NCBI GenBank assembly: GCA_020636135.1
Contig: JACJYK010000001.1
Coordinates: 2,032,501-2,096,500, forward strand
Direction of reading: 5' to 3'
Source of the DNA: Lewinellaceae bacterium
GTDB lineage: Bacteria > Bacteroidota > Bacteroidia > Chitinophagales > Saprospiraceae
DNA: 64,000 bases
Shown: one piece after another, positions 17,435-25,027 of the stretch
Layout: each line of letters begins with the position of its first letter
Numbering within the stretch: the first letter of the stretch is position 1
Position numbers and translations under genes: made by a program
Notes under the pieces: generated by a model
The model's database searches: none
Seen by the model: only the letters and a program-made list of their open reading frames with translations
Told to the model about the DNA's origin: nothing

Positions 17435-18639
17435 GTTTTTATTTTTTCTTCCTGATGCAGGGAGAAGTATAATTTGGATGCATTGCCTAATACCGTTGTG
17501 AACCCTTTGACGTCGTCTCCTGTCCAGGCATTGTTCATCTCACCGTACTGGCCAAATTTGGTCTGCATCAGATCGTATGGAGTACGCACACCAAGGCATT
17601 CAAAACGATGTGGATACAACTTGACTCGGACATCGCCGGTAACATGCTTCTGGGTATCCGTCAGGAATGTTTCGATATTACGCATCACCGGATCGAGGAA
17701 CTGAGCTTCGTGCAGGAACATGCCATACCAGTTGCCTAATTGCTCTTTCCAGTATTGTTGCCACTTGCCCAGGGTATGTTTCTCCAGCAAGTGATGTGAC
17801 CGGATGATAATTAATGCAGCTGCGGCAGCAAAGCCAACCCGGCCTTTAATGCCGATGATGGTGTCGCCGACGTGCATATCACGTCCTACACCGTAAGGTG
17901 TTGCAATGGCTTCCAAAGCTTCGATGAGTTGTACGGGATGGTCAAATTCCTTGCCATCGAGGGATGACGGCTCACCGTGGGTAAATCCCAGGACAACTTC
18001 CCGGACTTCGTGAGCAGTGGCCGGCTTGGGCCATGCCTCTTCAGGCAATCCCTGATCGGATGTTAAGGTTTCTGCGCCGCCGACGCTGGTACCCCAGATT
18101 CCCTGGTTGATGGAATATTTTGCTTTTTCCCAGCTCCAGGACACACCATGTTTTTCGAGATAGGCGATCTCTTCCTGCCGGCTTAATTTCAGGTCCCGGA
18201 TTGGGGTGATGATTTCGAGGTTGTTACCCAATACCTCAAAAGCAAGGTCAAAACGAACCTGGTCATTGCCGGCACCGGTGCTTCCATGGGCTACATATTT
18301 TGCACCGCTTGCATTCGCATAGCGCACGATGGCCAGCGCCTGAAACATACGCTCGGCACTTACGGACAGTGGATAGGTTTGATTTCTAAGTACGTTGCCG
18401 AAGATCAGGTACTTCAGGCATTGATCGTAATAATCCCGGGTCGCATCGATGACTTCGAAGTGAACCGCTCCTAATTGCATGGCTTTTTCGCGAACAGTCT
18501 CAAGTTGTTCGTGGGAATATCCTCCGGTCTGGACCAGAACCGCATGAACGTCAAGTCCTTTTTCTTCTTTGAGGTATTTTACGCAAAATGAAGTATCCAG
18601 GCCGCCACTATACGCCAGAACCACATGTTCTTTGGTCAT
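17431..18639 (-). CDS. argG: Argininosuccinate synthase
   Basis: A 402 aa ATP-dependent ligase joining citrulline and aspartate. The N-terminal ATP pyrophosphatase P-loop VLAYSGGLDTSFCVKYL (residues 7-23) is intact, followed by GSTGAGNDQVRFD, the aspartate/citrulline-binding region. Its start codon overlaps the stop of the GNAT gene (TAATG), and its stop overlaps argC. It acts after the deacylase has released citrulline. Confidence 0.95.
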   Translation of the reverse strand: MTKEHVVLAYSGGLDTSFCVKYLKEEKGLDVHAVLVQTGGYSHEQLETVREKAMQLGAVHFEVIDATRDYYDQCLKYLIFGNVLRNQTYPLSVSAERMFQALAIVRYANASGAKYVAHGSTGAGNDQVRFDLAFEVLGNNLEIITPIRDLKLSRQEEIAYLEKHGVSWSWEKAKYSINQGIWGTSVGGAETLTSDQGLPEEAWPKPATAHEVREVVLGFTHGEPSSLDGKEFDHPVQLIEALEAIATPYGVGRDMHVGDTIIGIKGRVGFAAAAALIIIRSHHLLEKHTLGKWQQYWKEQLGNWYGMFLHEAQFLDPVMRNIETFLTDTQKHVTGDVRVKLYPHRFECLGVRTPYDLMQTKFGQYGEMNNAWTGDDVKGFTTVLGNASKLYFSLHQEEKIKT

Positions 18640-19223
18640 TACTCTACAGGATTTGGTTGAAGGATCAGATGGGATAAGTCCAGATGAGGCGCCTCTTCTT
18701 TAGAAGGCGCGAGCATGCCGGTGCATAGACACATGCGTCGCTCATTGCGCTCCAGGATATCGTAATTAGGACAGCTTTTGCATGCGTCCCAAAATTCGGT
18801 ATCCTGGGTCAATTCTGAAAAGGTAACTGGCTTGTAACCTAATTCCGAATTGATTTTCATCACGGCCAGGCTGGTGGTGATACCGAATACCTTGGCACTA
18901 GGGTATTTATCCCGCGCCAGTTGGAAGGCACGCACCTTAATCATCTTGGCCAATCCTTGTTTTCGGTAGGCATTTTTAACGATCAATCCGGAGTTGGCGA
19001 CGTATTTATGATGTGACCAGGTCTCGATGTAGCAAAATCCGATCAGCAATGTTCCGTCCAGGGCGATAATCGCATCGCCATTAAGCATTTTCTTTTGGAG
19101 ATACTCCGGTTTTCGCAAAGCAATCCCGGTTTTGCGCTCTTCAGCAGAAAGACGATACATTTCAACCAGTTCTTCCACATAGGGAAGATGGGTTGCATTG
19201 GCAATAGTTAGTTGAATGGACAT
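18639..19223 (-). CDS. GNAT acyltransferase, candidate N-succinyl/acetylglutamate synthase of the operon
   Basis: A 194 aa GNAT protein, first gene of the arginine operon. The acyl-CoA pyrophosphate loop is in AYRKQGLAKMI (about residues 86-96). No classical ArgA or ArgJ is present in the operon, while every other step is, so this gene most simply supplies the missing first step: acylation of glutamate. A GNAT at this place in Bacteroides thetaiotaomicron has been assigned as N-succinylglutamate synthase (recalled from published fitness work). The C-terminus holds four cysteines, C148-x2-C151 and C165-x-C167, a possible metal site and not part of the core fold. Regulation is probably through the leader at 19224-19388. 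Confidence 0.78.
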   Translation of the reverse strand: MSIQLTIANATHLPYVEELVEMYRLSAEERKTGIALRKPEYLQKKMLNGDAIIALDGTLLIGFCYIETWSHHKYVANSGLIVKNAYRKQGLAKMIKVRAFQLARDKYPSAKVFGITTSLAVMKINSELGYKPVTFSELTQDTEFWDACKSCPNYDILERNERRMCLCTGMLAPSKEEAPHLDLSHLILQPNPVE

Positions 19224-19388
19224 CTTTAGTTGTGCGAAATAATTAGTGATGAAAACAAAACCTCAGGTGGTTGAATACCGGCAATGCCGGATCGATGGAT
19301 CATAAACACGCCCCGCCGGGGCGACGAGGTAAACATCGCGGGCTGAAAGTTGGAATATAGATGTATTGCTTATTCATCTTCGCTAATA
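19224..19388 (-). other. Leader of the arginine operon with two short hairpins
   Basis: Between the predicted promoter and the first start codon are about 165 untranslated bases, long for this phylum. They contain CGCCCC-GCC-GGGGCG at 309-323 of the 19 kb block (19309-19323) and CCGGC-AAT-GCCGG at 19278-19290, both able to form hairpins. No T-run follows either, and no ArgR-like 18-bp palindrome was seen. Confidence 0.35.
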
Positions 19389-19419
19389 CAAATTTAGTAA
19401 CGATTCAAACATTTTCCAA
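19389..19419 (-). promoter_or_regulatory. Predicted promoter of the arginine operon
   Basis: On the minus strand TTGG (19419-19416), 19 bases, then TAAATTTG (19396-19389) matches the Bacteroidota promoter form. It lies about 165 bases upstream of the first gene of the operon, and no other match was seen closer. Confidence 0.5.
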
Positions 19420-19507
19420 TAATGCCCAATAATTTTAAAAGGCTTCAAATAGTTCCGGTGATTCAATGAATTTCATTCAATGGATTCACGTATCACTAAT
19501 AATGGAT

Positions 19508-21091
19508 TTATAATGAAGCGATTAGCGATTCAATTTTTTGACTCTGGCGGGAATTAAATTTTTGCCGGATCACGTCTTGCAGATTCTTTTCCTGCATCTT
19601 TGATTCCAGCCAGGTGATGATATCCAGGTAAACAAAGGATTTCTGGTCTTCCACGTTATGAGAAAGCTTATCCACTTTTTGATAGAATTTCCGGATCTCG
19701 ATCAAGACTTCTTCATTGGGCTTATATAATAGACGGTTAAGTAAGCTTAAGGTTTCTTTTTGCAATACATTTTGATCCTCCAGCTTGGACATAAATCGCA
19801 AAACTGCCGGGATCTGATATTCCAGGAACTGATAATTCTTCAATTCATAGTGGACAATGAGTGATAACAACCGGGAGTAGATCTGAATATCTTCCCGCAA
19901 ATGTCCCACATCGAGGTAGATGATCCGGTTCAGGTAATCAAGGGACTTTGAATAGTCTCCGTTACCAAAGTATAACCATGCTATTTTATAATAAAAGACC
20001 AGGATCTGATGCTGATCCAGATGGGGATCATACATTTCCAGCTTCTCCATGATCGTACGGACCTCTTTAATCCCTTCACCGAAAGTGCCACGGATAAAAT
20101 GGTCGTTCAGTTTCGCGGTGTAAAGGTAGAGGAAGCAGATCACCTCGGACGTGGTATTGAAGTCCTGACCATGCTGAGCTTCAAATTGTTCAAAGGTTTC
20201 CAGGATATCTTTGAAGTCTGCGTAACACTGGAGATTGAAAAGGGTGGTGAGCTCATAATGCAAACCGCGCATATAAAGATCAGGATCCTTGGTTTTCATA
20301 TCCTGATCCAGCTCAAATTGTTCTACCCACCGGGCCGCGTTAACGTAACATCTGACAAAGTCGAGGAGGATGTAATAATACCAGACATGGGTCTGATAGT
20401 AATAGATCTTTTCAAAAAAGGTGAGCTGGTCGGTTTGGATGGATTTTAGCTCATGCTTGAAATATTTCTCCAGATCGGCTCGGTCTTTTTCATCCCTGAT
20501 ATGACCGCGCTGAATATAAAGACCGTGGATCTTGAGTTTTAGATTGGTGAGCCTGGCCGTGTTCAGGGCCACCTCTGCCCTTAGCTCCGATTCGTCGATC
20601 AGTGTCTCCATTTTGTTTTTGATCTTCCGGCTGCGGGTGATGTGGCGTGATTCGATGAGTTTCTGAAATTCGAAGATCTCGATCAGTAAAAAATCCTGAT
20701 GGGTGGTTTCGGCGGTTGTTTTAATCCTGTCAAGCAACTTCAGACTTTGCAGATACAGGCCTTTTCCATACAGGATCCGCGCGAAGTCGATCTGTTCACG
20801 AATTTGAATGTCGATGTTCTTATTGATGTGGATCAGCCGCAGGCTAATCAGGATCTGGGTGTACAAATGCCTTTTAAGATTGGATAGCTGAACCTTGCTT
20901 AATTGGTGGAAGCGCTTGTAAATAAGCTCCTCCTGATAGTTCTTTTGCTTATCGAGGATGTCGAATAGTTGAATGAATTTTGGATCCGAGTCTTTATTGA
21001 GACGTTTGGTATACAGTTTGAAAGTGCGCTTTTCTGCCTTTGATAAACTCCGGATCAGATTGAATAATTGGTCTCCATGAGAGATCGGCAT
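19508..21091 (-). CDS. Conserved helical protein of unknown function (alpha-solenoid/TPR-like)
   Basis: A 527 aa protein with no recognised enzymatic motif. It is predicted almost entirely helical, rich in L, K, E, Q and Y, with repeated helix pairs such as the stretch around residues 95-130 (LYGKGLYLQSLKLLDRIK) and FYYKIAWLYFGNGDYSKSLD near residue 370, which resemble TPR units. It has no signal peptide or membrane helix. I believe homologues occur widely in Saprospiria-like Bacteroidota, but I cannot name a function. It is divergent from the glutamine synthetase gene with 271 bp between starts, and a cluster of inverted half-sites lies just before its start. Confidence 0.75.
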   Translation of the reverse strand: MPISHGDQLFNLIRSLSKAEKRTFKLYTKRLNKDSDPKFIQLFDILDKQKNYQEELIYKRFHQLSKVQLSNLKRHLYTQILISLRLIHINKNIDIQIREQIDFARILYGKGLYLQSLKLLDRIKTTAETTHQDFLLIEIFEFQKLIESRHITRSRKIKNKMETLIDESELRAEVALNTARLTNLKLKIHGLYIQRGHIRDEKDRADLEKYFKHELKSIQTDQLTFFEKIYYYQTHVWYYYILLDFVRCYVNAARWVEQFELDQDMKTKDPDLYMRGLHYELTTLFNLQCYADFKDILETFEQFEAQHGQDFNTTSEVICFLYLYTAKLNDHFIRGTFGEGIKEVRTIMEKLEMYDPHLDQHQILVFYYKIAWLYFGNGDYSKSLDYLNRIIYLDVGHLREDIQIYSRLLSLIVHYELKNYQFLEYQIPAVLRFMSKLEDQNVLQKETLSLLNRLLYKPNEEVLIEIRKFYQKVDKLSHNVEDQKSFVYLDIITWLESKMQEKNLQDVIRQKFNSRQSQKIESLIASL

Positions 21092-21132
21092 AAGCAGTTG
21101 TTGGTTTGGTGCTTGTTTGGTACCTTAAAAAT

Positions 21133-21160
21133 AGTCAGAATCTCTGACTCTCAGTCAGTA
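21133..21160. promoter_or_regulatory. Cluster of inverted GTCAG half-sites
   Basis: AGTCAGA-ATC-TCTGACT (21133-21149) is a perfect 7-bp inverted repeat with a 3-base spacer, and a third half-site, CAGTCAGT, follows at 21153-21160. It sits 42 bases upstream of the start of the helical protein and about 200 bases upstream of the glutamine synthetase gene, so it could be an operator for either. Confidence 0.4.
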
Positions 21161-21310
21161 AGCTTGCGGAAGGGAGCAAAAAAGTTCTTTTGGAACTAAC
21201 AAATGGAAATATTACAGTTGTTTGATAATCAATGCTTAATGATATGTGGTTGACATTTGGGTATGACAATGCATTTTGATTTTTAACATGGGTGCTTCAC
21301 GTCGGCAATC

Positions 21311-21318
21311 TATTTTTG
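21311..21318 (+). promoter_or_regulatory. Possible -7 element for glutamine synthetase
   Basis: TATTTTTG matches TAnnTTTG and lies 44 bases upstream of the glutamine synthetase start. No TTG stands at the right distance upstream, so this is a half-match only. Confidence 0.3.
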
Positions 21319-21362
21319 AAGTATCAATTAAAAATTGCATCACAAAATAAATTTCGGGAGTC

Positions 21363-22385
21363 ATGTCAAAATCAAAACTGGAATACATTTGGTTGGATGG
21401 ATCTACGCCAACCCAGGGACTTAGAAGCAAAACGAAGATCGTCGAAGATTTTAGCGGCAAGCTGGAAGACTGTCCAATGTGGTCATTCGACGGTAGTTCC
21501 ACAGGCCAGGCCCCAGGCGGTTCTTCGGACTGTCTGTTGAAGCCGGTTGCACTGTTCACTGATCCTGATCGTAAGAATGGGTACCTGGTAATGACTGAAG
21601 TCTTGAATGCAGATGGTACGCCACACGTTACCAATGGCCGCGCCACCATCGAAGACGATGATAATGACTTCTGGTTTGGTTTTGAGCAGGAATATTTCCT
21701 GTGGGACCCTGAGACCGATAAACCGCTGGGCTTTCCGGCAAATGGTTTCCCGGCACCACAGGGGCCTTATTACTGTTCCGTAGGTGCAAAAAATGCCTTC
21801 GGACGTTCGATCATTGAAGAGCATCTGGATCTTTGTCTTGATGCTGGTGTAGATGTGGAAGGTATCAATGCCGAGGTTGCTGCCGGACAGTGGGAGTTTC
21901 AGACCTTTGCCAAAGGCGCTAAACACGCCGGAGACCATACCTGGGTAGCTCGTTATCTGATGGAGCGTACTGCTGAAAAATATGGCGTAGCCGTTAACTG
22001 GCACTGTAAGCCGATCAAAGGAGACTGGAATGGTTCCGGCATGCACGCCAATTTCTCCAATTCGCTGCTGCGCACCGCTGGTGACAAAGCAACTTATGAG
22101 AAGATCTGCGATGCTTTCGGTAAAGTGATCAAGGAGCACATTGCAGTGTATGGCGCTGATAACCACCTGCGTCTGACCGGATTGCATGAAACACAATCCA
22201 TCGACAAATTCAGCTACGGTATTTCTGACCGCGGAGCATCGATCCGTATTCCGATTGCTACGGTTGACCGCGGATGGAAAGGCTGGTTGGAAGATCGTCG
22301 CCCCAATTCTGCAGCAGATCCATACAAAGTTGCTGCCCGGATTGTTGAAACGGTAAGTAAAGCCAGTAAGGCAATTACTGGATAA
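21363..22385 (+). CDS. Glutamine synthetase, type II (eukaryote-like)
   Basis: A 340 aa glutamine synthetase of the short GSII type, which makes glutamine from glutamate, ammonia and ATP. The beta-grasp start LEYIWLDGSTPTQGLRSKT, the WSFDGSSTGQAPG segment, the metal-binding FGFEQEYFLWD, and the ATP-site motif NGSGMHANFS are all typical. Length is slightly below plant and fungal GSII but normal for bacterial forms. GSII is not controlled by adenylylation. It is monocistronic, with a strong terminator just downstream at 22435-22472, and is divergent from the helical protein gene. Confidence 0.94.
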   Translation: MSKSKLEYIWLDGSTPTQGLRSKTKIVEDFSGKLEDCPMWSFDGSSTGQAPGGSSDCLLKPVALFTDPDRKNGYLVMTEVLNADGTPHVTNGRATIEDDDNDFWFGFEQEYFLWDPETDKPLGFPANGFPAPQGPYYCSVGAKNAFGRSIIEEHLDLCLDAGVDVEGINAEVAAGQWEFQTFAKGAKHAGDHTWVARYLMERTAEKYGVAVNWHCKPIKGDWNGSGMHANFSNSLLRTAGDKATYEKICDAFGKVIKEHIAVYGADNHLRLTGLHETQSIDKFSYGISDRGASIRIPIATVDRGWKGWLEDRRPNSAADPYKVAARIVETVSKASKAITG

Positions 22386-22434
22386 GAAATAAGGAAAGGC
22401 TTTTTTATTTATTGTTTAATTTTGGTTAGGGCTT

Positions 22435-22472
22435 GCTGTCCAAAAGTCATTTTTGGGCAGCTTTTTCTTTTT
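22435..22472 (+). terminator. Rho-independent terminator after glutamine synthetase
   Basis: An 11-bp stem (22435-22445 with 22451-22461, including one G-U pair) with a 5-base loop GTCAT is followed by TTTTTCTTTTT. It ends the glutamine synthetase transcript before the S33 hydrolase gene at 22506. Confidence 0.85.
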
Positions 22473-22505
22473 CATAACTACCCTTATATTACCAGATAAA
22501 AAAGG

Positions 22506-23423
22506 ATGTATCGCATTCTTATCCCCCTCTTGATATTTATTGGTTGTCAGTCTCCCTCGCCTGATCAGGCGCTTGTGGACAGTGCAGAGTACGCCACACT
22601 GAATGGCTTTACCTTTTTTATCCGGCAAATTGGCTCTGGCGAACCAGTCCTCGTATGCCATGGCGGCCCAGGTTTGGATCACACTTACCTCATGCCGCAA
22701 ATGGGTAAGCTGGGAAAGCAGGCGCGGATGATTTTTTACGATCAGCGGGCCTGTGGCCTGTCAGGACATATTGTAGACTCAGGTATGATGCGACTGGACA
22801 CTTTTATAGCGGATATGGAAGCAATACGGCAGCACCTTGGTCTCGAAAAAATGAGCTTACTCGGTCACTCATTCGGTGGATTTCTGGCCATGGCCTATAC
22901 CTCCCGGTATCCGGACCGGATCAGTCATCTTATCCTGATGAACAGTATGCCTCCTACCTATACGCTGTGGCAACAAGGGAACGATGCCTTGTTCAACCGC
23001 ATATCCCCGGAACAACATCAGGAGATTACCGCAGTACAGCAATCCGACGCCTACATGTTAGGAGAAGCAAAAGGATACGAAGACCTTTTCAGGGTTATGT
23101 ACAAACTCCAATTCGACAATCCTGCATTGATCGATTCTTTAAACATTACTCTGCAACCTGATTTCGAAACCACCAGCCAGACCTTTAACACCATGATGCC
23201 GGATATGATCAATTACGATTTTACCCAGAAGTTACAACGCCTGAAAGCACCTACGCTGGTCATTTACGGCGATCAGGAAGCGGGTGCGGATGGGGCGATC
23301 CGTGCATTTAAGACCATTAATCCGGCGTGGGAAGTGGTTAAATTAGCTCACTGCGGACATTTCCCTTATATCGAGGCTATGCCTGAGCTGGAGAAATATG
23401 TTGGCGCACTGTTGAAACAATAA
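22506..23423 (+). CDS. Alpha/beta hydrolase lipoprotein, proline iminopeptidase-like (S33)
   Basis: A 305 aa lipoprotein with signal peptide and lipobox ending at C14 (LLIFIGC). The S33 oxyanion motif H52-G-G-P-G56 is present, the nucleophile is S122 in GHSFGG, and an acid and a histidine follow in VIYGDQEAG and CGHFPYIE. The block usually read as DQRGxGxS is DQRACGLS here, a change at a normally small residue. It would cleave N-terminal proline peptides or small esters outside the cytoplasm. It is followed by the methyltransferase after 9 bp, so they are likely one operon. Confidence 0.87.
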   Translation: MYRILIPLLIFIGCQSPSPDQALVDSAEYATLNGFTFFIRQIGSGEPVLVCHGGPGLDHTYLMPQMGKLGKQARMIFYDQRACGLSGHIVDSGMMRLDTFIADMEAIRQHLGLEKMSLLGHSFGGFLAMAYTSRYPDRISHLILMNSMPPTYTLWQQGNDALFNRISPEQHQEITAVQQSDAYMLGEAKGYEDLFRVMYKLQFDNPALIDSLNITLQPDFETTSQTFNTMMPDMINYDFTQKLQRLKAPTLVIYGDQEAGADGAIRAFKTINPAWEVVKLAHCGHFPYIEAMPELEKYVGALLKQ

Positions 23424-23432
23424 TAGCTGGAT

Positions 23433-24242
23433 ATGGATCAATACATTCATGGCTATGCCTCCGAAGAACAACGCCGTCTGGCCAAACTAAACGAGTTGCT
23501 TAACCGGCGTTGCATTTCACAATTACCGCTTAAGCCCGGAATGCGGGTTCTGGATGTGGGTTCAGGACTCGGTATGTTTTCCGCTCAAATGGCAGATAAG
23601 GTGGGCTTCTCGGGTCAGGTGCTGGGAGTGGAAAAAAGTGAGGCACAGCTGGATAGGGCAGGAGCTTGGCTGGAAGGCCGGCCTCAGCTGCACTATCGCC
23701 AGGGAGACGCATATCAGCTTCCGTTGGATGAAGAGGAGAGAGGTCATTTTGACCTGGTACATACCCGATTTTTATTGGAACATTTGCGATCTCCCGAAAT
23801 GGCAGTTCACCAGATGGTGGATGCAGCCCGACCGGGTGGACAGGTCGTATTGGTGGATGACGACCATTTGCGGTTCACCTTATTTCCTGAACTGCCTTCT
23901 TTTGAGGCGATTTGGTATGCTTACCTGAGAAGTTACGAAGTTATAGGTAATGATCCATACATCGGCCGGAAGCTGGTGGCCTTACTTAAAGAGGCGGGTT
24001 GTACATCCATCCGCAATGATTTCATCTTTTTTGGTTCCAATGCCGACCAGTCCGACTTTACCGATTATGTCCGTAACATTGCCGAAATCATCGAGCAGGC
24101 AAGGACGGTAATCCGGGAATATCAATTGTTGCCAGAGGCAGAATTTGATTCCGGACTGAAGGATTTTGAACAATGGCAATATCATCCACATGCTACCATA
24201 TGGTACCAGGTGTGCTGGGCAGAAGGGATAAAACCTTTCTGA
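23433..24242 (+). CDS. Class I SAM-dependent methyltransferase
   Basis: A 269 aa methyltransferase. The SAM-binding motif I is VLDVGSGLGMFSAQMA (about residues 39-54), followed by VLGVEKSEAQLDRA and an acidic motif in FDLVHTRFLLEHL. The C-terminal part (residues 150-269) probably binds the substrate, which cannot be named. It lies 9 bp after the S33 hydrolase on the same strand. No signal peptide; cytoplasmic. Confidence 0.87.
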   Translation: MDQYIHGYASEEQRRLAKLNELLNRRCISQLPLKPGMRVLDVGSGLGMFSAQMADKVGFSGQVLGVEKSEAQLDRAGAWLEGRPQLHYRQGDAYQLPLDEEERGHFDLVHTRFLLEHLRSPEMAVHQMVDAARPGGQVVLVDDDHLRFTLFPELPSFEAIWYAYLRSYEVIGNDPYIGRKLVALLKEAGCTSIRNDFIFFGSNADQSDFTDYVRNIAEIIEQARTVIREYQLLPEAEFDSGLKDFEQWQYHPHATIWYQVCWAEGIKPF

Positions 24243-24373
24243 CGACAACAAGTATAGAGCTTCCGGAGATAATGTCTATTCTATTTCACGGAAAGGAGGT
24301 TGATTGCATGCTATCCGCCACCGGTCGGCAGTAGGACAGGTATATAATCCTTTCGTTGAACTCCCACCCTAAT

Positions 24374-24403
24374 TTTGCTTGTTACAGAATTATTCTATAT
24401 TTT
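24374..24403 (+). promoter_or_regulatory. Possible promoter of the TetR gene
   Basis: TTTG (24374-24377), 18 bases, then TATATTTT (24396-24403) is a weak match to the Bacteroidota promoter (last base T not G). It directly abuts the palindrome at 24404, which would place the operator over the transcription start, as expected for autorepression. Confidence 0.35.
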
Positions 24404-24423
24404 TACAGACCAATTGGTCTGTA
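24404..24423. promoter_or_regulatory. Perfect 20-bp palindrome, predicted TetR operator
   Basis: TACAGACCAATTGGTCTGTA is a perfect inverted repeat with no spacer. Its last base is the A of the TetR start codon. The form (ACAGACC...GGTCTGT) resembles known operators of AcrR/NemR-like TetR proteins, and its place implies that the regulator represses itself. Confidence 0.7.
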
Positions 24424-25022
24424 TGAAGCCAAATGAAATAACCACCAGGGAGTGGATCATCCAGCAGGCAGCAACCCTGTTTAACACGAAGGGCTATTAT
24501 GCTTGCAGCCTGAGTGATATCATGGATGCGACCCATCTGCGGAAAGGAGGGATCTATAATTATTTCCGCAACAAGGAAGAAATTGCCCTGGCTGCTTTTG
24601 ACCATGCCTTCCAGCTGGTCCTGCAACGATTTCGTTCGAAACTGAATCAGGCCGACACCAGTTGGGACAAACTCCATATCATCATCGACGTTCTGGCATC
24701 CATGGCTTTTGAGCCCGTAATTGCTGGGGGATGCCCGATATTTAATATTTCTGTGGAGGCGCCAAGACTGGATCCGGCACTTGCCCTAAAAGCAAAACAC
24801 GGTATGCAGATGTTAACCCGTTATATCGAAATTAAGCTGGAAGAGGGAGAGCTGCAGGGGGAATTTTCCTGCAGCCGTTCTTATCAGGAAATAGCTTCCA
24901 CCATAGTCGGAAGTATCGAAGGGGCAAATATCGTTGCCAGGACTCTGGATGATCCTGGCCGGCTGCATTGGGCGGTTAATCACGCCAAGGAATATCTGGC
25001 ACAAAATTGCTTTAAACCCTAA
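24423..25022 (+). CDS. TetR/AcrR family transcriptional regulator
   Basis: A 199 aa TetR-type repressor. The N-terminal helix-turn-helix runs from about residue 7 to 55: REWIIQQAATLFNTKGYYAC, then LSDIMDATHLRKGGIYNYF, the standard TetR_N pattern. The ligand-binding C-terminal domain is helical and unassigned. An in-frame ATG at 24375 would add 16 residues but would place the operator palindrome inside the coding region, so I choose 24423. It is followed after 5 bp by an alpha/beta hydrolase whose start carries a second, similar palindrome, so that gene is the likely target. Confidence 0.9.
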   Translation: MKPNEITTREWIIQQAATLFNTKGYYACSLSDIMDATHLRKGGIYNYFRNKEEIALAAFDHAFQLVLQRFRSKLNQADTSWDKLHIIIDVLASMAFEPVIAGGCPIFNISVEAPRLDPALALKAKHGMQMLTRYIEIKLEEGELQGEFSCSRSYQEIASTIVGSIEGANIVARTLDDPGRLHWAVNHAKEYLAQNCFKP

Positions 25023-25027
25023 TTTTT

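Noticed and set aside
19224..19507. ArgR-type operator before the arginine operon
   Set aside because: Short TATTCAT/GATTCAA pieces are present, but no 18-bp palindrome of the ARG-box kind could be assembled.
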